DNA of 64,000 bases from contig VXAY01000104.1 of assembly GCA_013399855.1 (NCBI GenBank), forward strand, positions 644,702-708,701. The letters are read 5' to 3'. Below are positions 24,801 to 39,800 of the stretch, piece after piece. The notes under the pieces are model-generated. The model was not told where the DNA came from. It did not search any database and worked only from the letters and a program-made list of their open reading frames with translations. The stretch is from Oxyruncus cristatus (taxonomy: Eukaryota > Chordata > Aves > Passeriformes > Cotingidae). A program made the translations under genes and the position numbers. Numbering within the stretch: the first letter of the stretch is position 1; each line of letters begins with the position of its first letter.

Positions 24801-27800
24801 CTGGTTTGTATTTTTAATTCTATTATAACTGGGGTTTTGTAGCTAGACCAGTCCACAGCTGGGGCTGAACCTTGCAGCAGCTTCATAGCTCTCAGCAGTG
24901 CAGACAGGCCCCATTGCCCCTCCTGCTCCAGTGTTTCTGGACATACAGAAAATGGACTTTTTGTGGAGAATTGGATATAAAAATAGATGTTTTGGTAGCG
25001 CTAATATCTGTTAATAAATCCAGTTTGGGAGCACACTCCAAAGTTTATAACTTCCAATGTAGATAATGCCTGGCTGTTGGTAGTGAGAACCATTACTTGA
25101 TAAGTGTCGAGTTCCAAAAAGCCTCTCAGTTAATTAGCCCATGTCCTGCTGATGAACTTTACACAGTGGGAGCCATGTCCCCTACGCCTTGAGAAATCAC
25201 CTTAGAGCTCAGTTTTTCTTGCTGACTAACTCAGACTCCTGCGTTGATAAAGTTTGTGGCATTGTGGTGATGCCTGGCAACTCCCTTGAGCAGAGCTCAG
25301 CATGCCATACGGGGGGGGCACAGCAATAATCCATTGTGTTACCACAACAGGAGCTGGAAAGGGAACAGGTTTCCTTGCTTTGGCAGCAGAGTGACTGACT
25401 TTTGTTATTTGGGCATCCCATCTGGGAGCTGGACAGTTAGTGGGGCCATACAGGGAGGTGGGAGTCTGCTGGAGACACACAATATCCCAGTTTTTGTTTA
25501 TTCACGTGTGTAAGAATTACAGCAGGTGAGGTCAGTTTACAACAGTTGCTTGGAGCAGGACTGCCTTCCTACATCCTTAATCAATCCCTGGTTTTGCACA
25601 ATTAGAGGATTGTGTCCCCGTGCTTTAAGGGAAGAAAGGCTTTGAGCTAACTTCTCTGTACCTTCAGTAACTTTCCTGACTTCCTACATCCTTAATATTC
25701 GGTTTTGCAACCTTTAATGCTAATTGGAATGGTGCAATTAACAATATAGGTATTTGGTAGCCAGAATACTCCCTTAATCTATGGCTTCCCTGCTTCTTTC
25801 CTCTGGATGTTGAAAGGTTCAGGTTTCACATGGGCTCGTGCCCCTTGGACAGTTGCCTGTCAGAGATCTGATCTGTCAGAGAATCCTCCCGGACTCATCC
25901 CTCCTGCTGCCCTCCCAGCAGTGCCAGGCAGCCAGACAGCTCTGCCTGGCTTGGGAGTGTTATTTATGAATACTGAATCAGGTAGTTTGCATCAGCCAGC
26001 TCTCTCTGCCATGGGAATGATGGCTTGATCCTTTGGGATTGCAAAGAGGCTTGCTCAGCATCCCCAGCGTCCTGCAGGAGCCGGCAGGGCCGTGATTCAA
26101 ACCGCTGCGATGAGAAACAGCTTCAGTAACGGCCCACGGATTTGGGGGTTGCTGTTTTGTCATGTCTTTGCTTTGGGCTTGTTTGGCATTTTATAAGGAT
26201 AATTAGGGAAGAGGAGCTGTATTCCCTTTCCTTGTGTTTGTGTTGGCAGAGCATTGCTCCTGAGGTCGCTGCACAGAGAAGGGGTTTGCCTCCATTTGTT
26301 TTTTTTTTAGGAGATGTTGGCTGCAGGTGATGCCCTGGCCTTTCGTAGCTGGGGAAACGAGTAGTGGCACTTTGGGACAATTTATTTTTCTCCTCTGTAT
26401 TCCAATTAATACATGAGCACCTAGGCTTCTTGCTCTCTCCTGGCCTCCCAGCTCTCTCCTGCCATATACATCAGTGGTGTCGGTGCAGTGTCCGTAAAAC
26501 CAGGACTTCTCACGGCAGTAGAATTCCTACGGCTCTTGAAGGTCAAGCTCTTGGATGAAGTTTTTCTTTAACTCTGTATTCACAGAATCACAGACTGGTT
26601 TGAGTTGGAAGGGACCTTAAAGGTCATCTTGTTCCGCAACCCTTCCGTGGGCAGGGACACATTCCATTATCCCAGGTTGCTCCAGCCTGGCCTTGGACAC
26701 TTCCAAGGATGGGGCAGCCACAGCTTTGTAATTCAAAAACACATAAAACTCTTTTTTTCAGCTTATGTGTGAAGCAAAAGGGTTGAAAGGAGTCCTCTGG
26801 TGCCATGGTGCCAACGGACCATAGGAGGCTGGGGAAGTTCCTACTGCTGTTCCCACTCCACTCCCTCCTCCCATGAGAAATCCTTTGGCCGTGCTCTATT
26901 AGAATGTCCTTGGCAACCTCCAAGGGCTGAACCAGCAGGACTCCTCCAGTGCTCAACATGTAAAATGAAGGAACATGAAAGAAAATCTGTTTTCCCAGGA
27001 ACCTGGTATTCCTGAGCTGATGCAACAGCATATAGAAAGGGAACGTATGTTGATATAAGGGGAGTTTCCTGACACAGCATTATCTCCGCTTCCCAAGGGC
27101 TTGGAAGTGGGACAAACCTGGCTCTGAATGAATATGGTCAGTCAGAGGAAGGCACAAAACCCTCCCTATTTGTTGTGGTGTGGGCACTGTGTATTCAAAC
27201 CAGTGTTTCCATATCAACAGGGGATCTGTGCCAAAGCCAGCACTGCAGCTAAAAAAGAAATTGGCCTTGTCGAGAGAAACTCCTGCCTTTCCCGGGGACC
27301 AGTGGATGGAGAGGGCACCGGCAGGATGCCACTCTTGGGAATGCAGACCAGTGATTGATGGTGGGAGCCATTCGCTGCTTTTCCTGTTTGAACATCTCCT
27401 CACCTTCACAGTCACAAGCAGACATTCCCAATTTTGAGGTCTGTCAGCCTGGGTGACCTACTTTCACTCCATGGAGCTCCAGTGGAAATTACTGTTTTCC
27501 AGTACAGATCACTGCCACCTTTCTGGATAGAACGAAGAGTTTCTAGGCAGTTTAGTTAATTGGAATTTCCTTTACTTTTGGTCATTTTTCTTGATGCAGA
27601 GAGCAGTTTTGCTTGCCTGGTTTCTCTCCCCATATCCACAGTGCACTGCTAAAGTATCCCTGGGTGATGGAGCAGCCTGAAAGGTACACCTTGAAGCAGG
27701 TGTTCATGGAATAAGTTATGGGAAAGACTGTAAACTATATGTAAGCAGATACAAAAAGCAGAGAGACAGAGACAGGTTCAAATTCCTGGAGGAATTAACC

Positions 27801-30800
27801 TTCCTTAAGTGCTACTTAGGAGTGTGTAGTTAGGAGCTGCTTGCATTTCCGATCGATCCGAAGTGATGATGATTGGAGTGTACATTTAGGGAAATCGGGA
27901 TTTTCAGGTTGATGTGCCTTTTTGCAAATACAGTGCTGGGGACCTGTGGCCTTCAACATTAGTGGTCAGGTTGGAAGGATGCTCAATTTGGCAGAGTGCA
28001 GGGGAAAGTGAAGCTCTCTCCTCCCTCCCTGCTCCCGGGTGCTGCTGAGGACTTAAATCTTTCCAAAGCTGCTTCGGAGAACGGTTCAGAATGGATTTGA
28101 AGTGCTGACTGCACCCTTCCCATCACCTGTCTGATAAATGATTTAAGAAAGTGGTGAGTGGTGCTGCAAAACTCACTTGGAGCTAAAAACCCCCGCTATA
28201 ATAGCAGCTCTTCGAAATTAGTCACGGTGGTTTGCTGTGCTGGGCAAGGGGAGACTGAAGGGGACAGAGCCTTTGGCACTGGGAGCTGGGCAGTCACAGG
28301 AGTGGAGACTCTGCAGGTTGGTTCTGGCTCAGAAAGTCGCCTGGGTTTGGGCCATGTGTTCAAACCAGGCCTGGTGTTGCTGAACCACCCTTGTTCAACA
28401 ACATGGCCAGTCCGTTGAGCCAAATTGAATGTTTGTTATGGATTTGCCACCTTCCCATTGTTTTTTTAATTACCCGTATCCTCCCAAACACTGTCTATGG
28501 AAAAACTGGTAGCACTTTTCCAGACTTCCTCCACAGAGCTCCTTGATGCTTATTTACTATTTCCTCTGGTGGTGATCCTGACTGAAGCATGCAGGGGTAG
28601 GATGGTTCCAGCAGTTTCTTCCTGTTTAATCAATTGATGCTTTTTCCTGAGACTTTTTCCATTTTTCTCCTTCCTTGAGTTGCCTGGCACAGCTCATTAG
28701 GGATTCATGGCCCAGTTCAGTCCCCTCCACTGCCCCTGCCCCACTGTTGTTCCTGGCAGTACATCCTCCCTCTCCATTCACCCTTCGCCAGGCACACACA
28801 GAGCATCTCCAGAGATCACCCTGGGAGAGGGGGCGGATTGGGAACCAGCTAAGGGCAGGGCTTTCACAAGCCTCCAACTCCAAGTTAATTCTGCTGGTGC
28901 CAAAGTTCAGACAAAGACGTCTTGCCGAGGCTGATTTTTAGAACTCAGCGGCTGCTGCCACAGTGTTTTCCCAGTCCCTGTTGATGACATTTCTCCAGAG
29001 TTGGAATTATCTCACCTTTGTCAGCCTGAGGGTGTGTGTTGCGGAGTGCGCGCACTTACAGTACAGAGGTGCAGAGATGAGAAGAACGTGCCTAACACCA
29101 CTCAGTTTTCTTTTCCTTCCTTTTTCACTGCTGCAGCTGAAGAATAAATTCATGAAGAAGTTGCCCCGTGACGCTGAGGCCTCCAACGTGCTGGTGGGGG
29201 AGGTGGATTTCCTGGAGAGCCCCTTCATCGCCTTCGTGCGGCTGCAGCAGGCCGTCATGCTGGGAGCGCTCACCGAGGTTCCCGTGCCCACCCGGTAAGG
29301 GAACCGGCCCCCAGGGACCTGCCTCTTTAAGTAAAAACCCTCTCACGGTAAAAACACCAGGCCAGAAGGAGGTCTTCTCCACTGCCTTCCGTCCTGTGAC
29401 ATGGATAATAGTTAGGATTGGCAGTGTAAAGTAACAAAAGTCACTGATGCCGCTTCACAATTTTCAGGTCCTGAGTTTGGTTATAAGTAAAACATTACAG
29501 AAACTCAGTAGGCCACTATCAGTGTCACATTAAGCACCTGGGGCTTTCTTCCTGCCCCTTCTGTACGGATCCCAGATTCCCTCTGCGCATTTTTGCTGTA
29601 CATATTGCTCCTCTTCAGCTCAGATCAGATGAAGGATTCAATTCTGTCCCCGCTGGGGCAAAAAAATATTCGGATAATTGCGGGCATACAATTCTGTTGG
29701 GGCTGGTGGCTTTGTAACACATAATGGCTGAGGGGAAAATGCCAGATAAATATTTTATTTATTGTGACTCGTGTTGCAAGTTTATCTGAGTCTCACAAAC
29801 CGCAATGTATCTTGTGCTTTTAAATATTTGAAGTAACTGCTTGAATATGCCTGGCTGTCTGAGCTGCCCTGTGTGTATTCATAGCAGTATCGCAGACCTT
29901 GCATGGAATGGAAGTTACAGAGCTTTGGAATCTGTGCCTTGTTTCTGTGTACCAAACAAAGGGAAGAGAGGATCTAGCTTTGCCCTTTAGTTGTAGTAGC
30001 AGTGCTTGTGTTCCATGGATTTTCGTGAAGTGGTTTCTTACAGCCACGTCAACAACTGTTTGCACACGCTGGATATTCGGGTGGGAGTGTGGGGACATAG
30101 AAGAGGCTTCATTTTGTAGTAGGTTACTCATTCCTCAGCATTCCTGGGCTCTGTGTGCTTCACTATTTCAGTTCCCAAGTCCAGTCCCACTGACTCTACT
30201 TTTTAAACACGTCTCCGAGTGTTTTTCCGCAGATGTAAAATTAGGTATTGTTTGCTGTGGTTGTGGGAGCTGGGAAGTTGGATCCAGGATTGCTGGGCAG
30301 CCTCATGACTCAATAGCATTAATCAAGGCAATATGTCCTTCCATGCCAGCATTTTTCCCAGGAAATAGTATTATCCATTTGCTGTCCTCCAAAGCAAATG
30401 CTGGCCCTAATCAAAGCAGGGAGGCTCATTAGATGGCTTTCATGAGTGATGAAGAGCCATTTGCAATGGCTGCATCCTCCGAAATTCAATCAAGGAAATC
30501 CCCTCAGGGCCTGAGGAGCTGTGATGGAGCATCTCCCGTGCCCCGGTTCCTGCTGTGAACTTGCACTTAAAGCCCACAGACTCCACAGGATGCTACAACT
30601 GGAGCCTCTGGCATGCCCACCCCTCTCTCCCGTGGGGCTTCTCCTCTTATCTTGTTAAATTATCGATTTCCTGCTGAAGTTGTGGACACCACACCATCCA
30701 AGCTGGGCACTTTCTTTCTTCATGCTTTCTTGCAAAGCATTTTAAGTATTTCCTTTACTTAGAGGCAAATTTTTACTTAAAAGAAACCAGGAAGATCTCG

Positions 30801-33800
30801 CTAACTCCCCAGAAAAATTATCTCCACCACGTATTTTCATACAGCCCTAGTAATAAAAATCAGGGATATGCAATTGGAGTTGAGATAGCCCAGCCTTTCC
30901 TGAGCTGTCTTTTTACTGGTCAAATTGATAAAGACCTTTTAAAACCTTTGGTTTTGTCACATTGGATTTAATCCCACCGCACTGAGGACTCCTCATTTGG
31001 AGAAGCCCTGAGCTTGCAGCATGGCTTGGGCACGGCTGCTGCCCCTCTGGACAGCACAAGAGAAGGAGCTTTGTGTTTTCTTTAGAGAAATGCTCAGTCC
31101 TATGTTCAAGGCTGCTGGTTAATGGAATGATGATGGGGAAGACGAAGGGGAATGAGCAAGGAGGAGATGTTATATGGAGATAAGCTGCACAGACTTGCAC
31201 AGTCTGGTGTGCAGTGCTGGGAAAGGCCTGTGTCTGCAGGTCTCAGGTGAAGTGAAGTAACTCGCCCAAAGGTCACTTGGGAAGCATGTAGCAGATCCAG
31301 CATCAGGTTCTCCTCCCAGGCCTCATACATCCTACTGCTGAATTAGGACAAAGAATTTGGAAAATGCCACATACTACATGTTTCCAAGAGTGTTTTAGTA
31401 GTTCAGGAGCATTCAGGTGCTGCTGCTCTGTGCTGGAAGAGATCCAGCTGGTGGAATTATTGCAGAAGACGGTTATGAAAATGCCTGGTTCCCCTGGAAC
31501 ACCGGGAGAATGCCAAGCAGCAACTCCTTTTATGAACTCCTTTTTTAAAATTCATGTATTTGGCTAAGTTGCATCCTGGAGTTTGGAAAGAGTTGGCTGA
31601 GGAACAGTTTGTCTTGAATGCTGTTTTATAATAACTGGTGAAACAGGGAAAGTTCCAGGAGGTGGGAGGAGAGCAGGGGACATAACCTGGGTGTGTGTGG
31701 CTTACTCACCTCCATGTGAACCTCAAGTAAAACACTTGAACGCCTTGTGAAGAACTCGAGTGAGAAGTGTTAGGTAGTAATGCCAATCAATATGTATTTA
31801 TGGATCCTGTCCTATCACTTGCTGCCTTTTTTTTTTTATAGGACTCTCAAGTTTTTAAATAGAAAGTATACTTGTTTGGATATAATACTCCTCATAAGCC
31901 ATTTGACTTAGTACACCACAGTATTTTCATTTAGGGAGCTAAAATAATACTTAATCCAGTGCTTGGAATGGGAGAGGTACTTCTGGTGAGGTTATTTCAT
32001 CTGTATGTTTGCACTGACAAAGGTTTCATATCATGGTGTTTTTCCAGCTCATCAGCAGTGACTTGGATGTAGTTGCTTTGCAAAGAGATCATGTAAGAAA
32101 TTAAGTGTCTAAGGCCAGGTTGGATGGGCCTTGGAGCAACCTGGACTAGTGGAAGGTGTCAGGGGTTAGAATTAGATGGCATTTAGGTGATAAGAGAAAC
32201 AGAAACTTTACTCACAGTATCCCAGAATGCCCAAAGAAGGAGCACTATTATCTTAGAGAAGTCCTAGAGAATTAGATAAGGGGTGTAACTCAAACAAACA
32301 GGATGTAAACTAAGCTCTGTGTACCCAAACAAGATAAAGAACAAACATTACAGTTTTTGGTGAAACACAATAATGCTGTGCCTGCTCAAGAACTGAGGTC
32401 CAGATGACAAAGAAGACCCGGAAGGACCAAAAAAAGGATTTCCAATAGGGATGTGACTATGTAAATCAAACTAATGAATATGCATTAAGTAAGCAAGAAT
32501 ATCTAATGAATATGTAAACAGTATGTGTAATGAAGAGCCCTGGCTATCTGTCATTTGGCACGTTTTATTAGAGGAACTGTCTTCTGAATGTCCAGCACTG
32601 AATAAAGAATGCCCTTTTACCACCTATAAATTGGTGTTAAGAAGTTTGTTCCTGCTGCTTTTCAGTCTCATAGGATCATTTCCAACCCAAACTATTCTAT
32701 GGTTCCATGAAACAAGTCCCTATGGAGATGGACAGGCTTTCTGTGTTGCACAGGACTCTGCTCTCGAGGTAGCTGGAGGCCACGGGCAGCCTCTGCATCC
32801 CTAACAAGAACCACAACTTTTTGAAGTCATATTTCTTTCTAGATGCTGTATAAATAATAAGCTGTTTGTTTTGCCCTCCTAAATGGGAACAATCTCTTGG
32901 TTTTGTCAGATTTCTCTTCATTCTGCTGGGACCGAAGGGCAAAGCAAAGTCCTACCATGAGATTGGCCGAGCCATCGCCACACTGATGTCGGATGAGGTA
33001 GGTGTCCTGACATCTCCCGTGGGAAAGGGGTTCTCCCAAGTAATGATGTCCATTCCTCCAGTCTGGTCAACATGCATGAGCATTCACATAAAGCTGGAAT
33101 ATCCAAATGTCACCTCCTGATTCCATCTGTGGACATAATTATTGCCTCTGGCCTCACGGTTTTGACAAAGCGTGACTAGAGGAGGTGTTTGTGCACTGTG
33201 TGTGTTTTCCTGCTGGCAATCACTTTTGCAAATCAACTGTGAATTAATTGTTGAATTAATTCTGTTGGGGTCTGTGCCTTGTGTCCCATTCCACCATCCC
33301 ACTATCCCACAGCCACACTCCAGACAATCACTGGAGGACTGGTTCCCCCCAGGACACATTGCTGTGTGTGGCACTGTATCCCGAGCGCGTCTTTCCTCCG
33401 GCAGTGCTTGTACATTATCCGGGAGCAGCTGGCCATTCCTGGCTCACCACACACCTCGCTGGGGTGGCTGGGCTTTCAGGATTCACTTACGGCTCCTTTC
33501 CTCCAGCGTCCCTTGGGCTCTGCTCACTGGGGGCTGATTCACATGATCTTTGCTTGTTGGTGTCGTTCAGCTCTCGTACAGTTCCCTTAATTACAGCTCA
33601 TCTGCTCTCAGCTCTTCTGGTTTCTGTCACGCAATAGTCTGGTTTTCGTAGCCCCAAAGTCCCTTCCCTCCACCAGCTCCTCTGTCACATGCACTGATCC
33701 ACCTCCTCTCCACATCGTCCAAAAGAATCCCATAAAATTCAGCATCAGTGCCCTTTTCCCCCTCTTCTCTCATTTGTTCTTCATCAGTAATACCAAGCCT

Positions 33801-36800
33801 TTCACTAAAACTAGTTTATGGTGTTATTTTTGAGTAAATATTGTCATTATTTTCAATGTCAGAGTTGAAAATGAACCTGGGTTTGATAGACTAAGTAGGC
33901 GGCTTTGTAAAAATGTCTTCTCAAACTGAAACTCCTTATGTAGAGGAAAGCACTTTTTTTGAATAAAGAAATAGATGATTGCTTTAGTGATATTTTTAAA
34001 GGTTAGAAATGTATGTTTTGCTTAAAATTAGAAACATGCCTGCAAGAAAAGAATCTGTCATTATCCAGCTGAAGAAAGGGGCTTTTCTGAGGGTCACACC
34101 TCCTCATGCCAAATGTCCTGATACTTCTTCAGAGGTTTTTGAGAAGGAATTAAGTTGGTTTTGTAGAATAAAACTAGGCAGCTGCCCCTAGAGTGTGGGC
34201 TATGGAAAATGAAAACCTTTTCCATGTGGAATCTCTCTTTTTCTTGCAGGTATTCCACGACATTGCCTACAAAGCCAAGGACCGGCAGGACCTGATTGCG
34301 GGCATCGATGAGTTTCTGGATGAAGTCATTGTGCTCCCCCCTGGGGAATGGGATCCAGCCATTAGGATAGAGCCCCCCAAGTCTCTCCCTTCTTCGGACA
34401 AGAGGTAATAGCAGGAGAAGTGTCCCTGATGAAGGACGGTGGGCATCAGGTCTGAAAAGGCGAAGGGAAGAGCCGGTGCTTTGGTTGCACCAGGGGTATT
34501 TACTGAGTGACCTGCAGCTGTCTGTCTGCATTTAGAAACTCCCAGAGGTATTTTCAGGTCTTCCTTAGTAGCTGGAGGGAGGATGTTCCGGCAATTCTGT
34601 ACCTTTTGAGGTGATGTAGGCCAAATAGTAGCATAGCTGTGTTCTGCTTGGTCCTTCTGACACGCCCGCATTCTTGCCCAGGAAAAACATGTACTCGGGT
34701 GGGGAGAACCTGCAGATGAACGGGGACACCCCTCACGACGGTGGGCACGGCGGCGGCGGCCACGGGGACTGCGAGGAGCTGCAGCGCACAGGCAGGTGGG
34801 TCAAATGATTAAAAAGTCATTAAAAAGGACAGAAAGGGAGGTGTGCCTGTCTGCCACCCTGTCAGAGCAGTCCTGGTGCTGCTGGGGAGCTGTGAGCAGG
34901 GGAGCAAGAGGCTCAACAGAAACGTTTTTCAAGCTGGCAGTGTCAGAGCCACGTGGAGTTTATAAGAGTTAAATGCTGTCTTGTCTGGGATCATACATAT
35001 CTGCAAGTGAGTTCTCTTGTTCTCCAAGAGTGTGTTTTTGCGTCCAGTTCTTTTGCTGGTTAACAATTTGAAGCATTTTTCCATGTAGCAGATTGTTTGG
35101 CTCGCCCAGCCATGGTGTCTGCCATGTGGAGAAATTTAGGCAGGGATGTAGACCAGAGTTAATCTATTTTATTACATCAACTAATATAGTTGGGGGAAAA
35201 AAAAAAACAACAGGCGAGCTTCCTGAACTGCAAACTGTAGTGGTCTGTTTTAGCAGAAGAAAGGCTTGTGTTCCTGAAATTTGTCTCTTTCCAGCTGCAT
35301 CACATGTTCAAGATATTATCTATCTTTACAACATTATCTCTGATATTCCTGGACCACCACAGCTGCAATAAGACTGTGTGTAATGTGGTGATCTCACTCC
35401 TTTGAGATAATACCTCATTGCTGGCAGTGTCTCTGATGGCTTATCATGGTGACTTTCACTGTAAAACATTTTTCATGAGTCTCCTCTTGCTTGTCCTTGC
35501 AGATTCTGTGGGGGCTTGATCAAAGACATAAAGAGAAAAGCGCCGTTCTTCGCCAGCGACTTCTACGATGCTTTAAACATCCAGGCCCTCTCAGCCATCC
35601 TCTTCATCTACCTGGCCACTGTCACCAACGCCATCACTTTTGGGGGATTGCTTGGGGACGCTACGGAGAACATGCAGGTGAGCAAGAGCTTTCAGAACCA
35701 ACAAACAGCATTTCATTCTTACTGTCCAGTCAGAGGAGCGTTTGGGCCCCGACAGAGCTGGAATTCTGGGTGCAGTGGTGGAGTTGTCCTGTGTTTTCAC
35801 TGCTTTCTCTGCTGTTGTTGGCTGTCCTTTGACAGATTGTACAGGAGTTACCTTAAATGGTGATTAAAAGCACGCCAGGAGCTCGAGAAGGTGTTTGTTC
35901 CTTCTCTAGAGAGAAGTTCCTCTGATCTACTCTCAGTTGTACCATTTCAGTCCAATTAAGTTTGCTAAGCCTGATTCAGACTTTCCATGTCTGAATCCTC
36001 TGCCTGACTCCTACAATCCCTGGGCTTCTGCCTCTCTGGTGAAAAGAACATCCTAAAATTCATAGGAAAGTGAGTAAATCAGGAGATGTGACACAGGAGA
36101 GAACTGTAAAGTCTTTAGAAAGATGAATTTTGAAGTAGTGGGAGATCCTGAGAACCAGCTGGCATTTCCATGGACATGCTGGATCAGCAGACAAGGCAAG
36201 AGTTGGAGCTTCAAAGGATAGCTCGGGCTAAAGGAAAGGGATTCTGCATTAACTGTGCTGTAGGGGCTTCATGTTAGTGGAGTAATAGGAAAAATAGGAG
36301 GTTATATTTAGATAGAATCAGTGCAGCCACATCAAATCTCCTAACAATAATTAAGATCATAGTGTCAGTGACTAAATTACTAATTTAAGCAGGTTTAAGT
36401 CAAACATGAAAAAGGAGGTGTGTATCTGGAACTCTGCGCTTCCCTGTGATGAGCTACAGACTAGAGTAAGATCCAGCAGCCTGTGGCGTACCAAACTTCC
36501 TTCTCCCCTGTGCTAACAGTTTGCCTTTCCTGAGACTCATGGAAGTTGGGAATGGAGGGGCCTCCAGGACCCATCAGAGAGCAGCACTGGGCTGTCACTG
36601 GGTAGCAGAGCAAAGCCTATGTGCTCTGCTTCTGAATGAGGTTCAATCTTTAAATTGGAAGGAGGAAGGGGAAATGTTACCCGATTCCAAATTTAGAATT
36701 GCTTTATTGTGAGTGGCCAAAAGCCTCTTCCAATACCTTTGTACCCCATGAAAATGTATTATCAAGTCACAAAACAAGAAAACCAGTATTTTTGAGGCTG

Positions 36801-39800
36801 CCACATCACAGTTCATGTGTCCTGTTGGCTGTAAACAGTGATGTAGCTGTTGCTGGGACAGGCCCTGAGCACGGCTCATCCCTGCTGCCTGTCCCAGAAA
36901 CTGCTCCAGCCGGTGCTTCCTTAACAGCTTGCTCCAGAGTTCTGTGTTTCTGTGAAAAGACACTATTCTTAGCTTCAGACACGTGGAAGAATGCAGGGAA
37001 AAGAGATTCCAGATGTGCTGGCCGCGAGAGCCCTCTCTGTGAGTAATCCCAGAGGAGCGGAGGGGATCAGCTGTGTGGATGCCGTTCCTCGTCCCAGGAG
37101 CAACTGGCTCATCCTCACAAGTCCCCCAGAGGCAGCCAGCAAATATTACTTTCCTCAGTGTAAACACTAATTTGTGTCTTTCCAAGGAAGAGAGACAGAA
37201 AACTGGACTTAAATTCTGGACTTACCCCTGGTAAGTCAGGAGAACTGCAGCCTCATCCTATGGATGGAAGAAAGGATCTGCATGTGCTGTTAATTAACAC
37301 GTGTGGCATTAATGAGGGTGCTGGTTCACACATGTAGCTCCAGCCACGTACATAAGCCTGGGCTTAAATCCACCCCTGGTTGTTCGGAACACGTTCCTGG
37401 AGAGGGTAATTCTGATGGCTGCACGTCCTATTCAGTAGAAGATGATGCTCTTATTAGTCCTTTAAAACTCAGTCAAGTGTAAATAGATTAAGAGCAAATG
37501 AGGTAAAATCAGCACATTCTGCACGCTCGGCCAGTAATCACATTTTGTTGCCATTTATATTTCATCCACATGTTGCATTTTAAAAGTAGATATTGTCCAG
37601 CTACAGCTGGACACGAAAATCCAAGAATGCACCAAGCGTGCTGTTCTATGCTGCTTTGCCACGCGTGCCAAAGGTAATTGTAGAGCTCGTTAAGTATGGA
37701 ATTTATGACTTGCTGGTGACATCTGATGAAGTTGGGTCTTAACACGTGGCTGCTGGGTGAAACAGCCTTGTTTGGTTTGTGTCTTACTTACTAAACCAGT
37801 GACTTGAAAGAGAGGCAGGTTGTTTATCTAGAAAGGGTCTGCTCAGCTGGAGAGAGAAAATATCCCACCTCCACTGTCCTGGAGGATTTTGGTGCTGTGC
37901 TGTGCTGTAACCACACTCTGCTACAGCTGTTTGAGGAGTCCTGCAGACGTGTCTCTTTACTGTCAGACTTGGAAGATCATGGAATGATCCAGTGGTTTGG
38001 GTTGGAAGGAACCACAAATCATCTGGTTCTGACCCCTCTGCCACAGGCAGGGACATCTTCCACTAGACCAGGTTGCTCCAAGCCCAGTCCAACCTGCCCT
38101 TGATGTTCCAGGAGTTCTGAAATCCTTTAAGTGGTCCTTGAAAACCCCCTCTCCCCCTTGTCAAATAAGAAATACAATATGTAGCGTTGTTAACCTGTGG
38201 AACTCAGATATCCAAGGGGGTTGATGGTTATCCCAGGTAACTGTACATTGTGTGGGACCAACGCATCTTAGTGTGAGCTGCAGGAGAGGCAGAGGATGCC
38301 CTTCCCTTGCAGCCCACGGCCGGTCACCAACAGAGCTGCTCATTTCCAAAGGGTCCTGCAGCAGGACTGACCCCTGTGCCGTGTGTCTGCAGGGCGTGTT
38401 GGAGAGCTTCCTGGGCACGGCCGTCACTGGCGCCATATTTTGCCTTCTGGCTGGTCAGCCCCTCACCATTCTGAGCAGCACAGGGCCCGTTCTGGTCTTT
38501 GAGCGGCTCCTCTTCAACTTCAGCAAGTGAGTACGTGGGGGGAGAGGGCGGGGGGGAGGAATGTCCCACACTAATGAAAGCCCAGCCAGGGAATGAGCTG
38601 CCTGGCAGTGGGGAAGGAGGGGATTTAGCGCACGAAATGAAACATGTCGTTGTTCTCTCTTGAGATCCAGTGCAATCACATCAGAGATTTTCCCGGCACG
38701 CATGTCCCAGGGCGCTGCCCGGTGTGTGGCTGCCTGTCTCTGTGGGGCCTCCTGGAAAGAAATCCTTGGCCAGTTCAGTCCTCCATGAGCAATTTGCTCT
38801 AGTTACAGTGTGCTGCTCCTCCCTGCCACTGCTTCCCTGGCTGCTTTGGATTCCCCATAGGAGCAAAGAAATCAATCCAACTCTTCACTATCAAAATCCT
38901 GTGGGTCTCACGGTTACCAAAAATTTGGCCTTAAATCTCTAATCATTTGAAATAATCATTGTCATTTGTGAAAGTAAAAGTGCCCGTGATAGAAACAGCC
39001 CCCAGAATTCCGCAATGGAATTTTCCTGCAGTAAAGGCTCTTGGTTTTTTTCCATTTAACTGGTATAAAGAGGTTCTGCTCCCTCCCCGTTGTTGATAGC
39101 TGACACCCAGAGCCAAAGGGAGCCCATTTTGTTAGGTGTGCTCATTTACCAGTCCCACATCTGCAATACCAGAAAAATACACAGGAATCCATAAGGGAAT
39201 CAGTGGTGTCACGGATGATTTTATGCTTAGGGCTGCTGATCCTTGGGACTGTGTTTTGCAAGGAGATCATTTTGGGTTACACAGAATACACCCCAAATCC
39301 CTTGCAGCCCACGTTCATGGCATTGCAGGGTGTGCAGGACTTGTGTTCCTACACATAGGGAGGGATAGGGGCTAGGAAAAATGGATGGAAAGTTAGATTA
39401 TCCCAGAGAGGGAAACTGTAAGCTGCCAAAGGGTTGCGAGCTCCACAGTGGAGCAAGAGGGGGAGCACCTTTCTTTTCTTCCTTTGGCTGGAATAAATGA
39501 ATAGAGTCAGGAATGGACATGCTGCACCTGTTGGCATGTGGCAGGCATGGCAAAGCCCAGGTGCAGCATGCAGCGGGAAAAAAGCAAGATGGAAAAGCAC
39601 TTTGTACTGTTTTGTGAGGGAGAAGGTGGTTATTTTTAACCTGAGGAGGAGATGGTGGTTATAAAAGCCATTGTCCTAACAACCTGCCGGAGCAGAAAGG
39701 CAGGGGTTTTCAAAGGGAGCCTTTCTCACAAGGAAATTGGAACCGAGGACTGTGATTTTTCTGTAATGCATTTGTGGTTGTTCTTATTCACAACGTACTG

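Larger units (their letters stand above)
29295..32909 (+). other. SLC4A4: Intron 5 (3.6 kb)
   Basis: GT-AG intron. Contains a CR1 split by a solo LTR near its 3' end. A 177-codon open frame at 29899-30432 has no recognisable domain and no splice context, so I treat it as chance. Confidence 0.85.

Noticed and set aside
29899..30432. 177-codon open frame in intron 5
   Set aside because: No domain, no splice context, no coding-type composition. Chance ORF.
32158..32670. Alternative LTR start at TGTCAGGGG (32158)
   Set aside because: The bases from 32161 to 32187 still resemble CR1, and only the start at 32188 gives a matching target duplication (TAGG).
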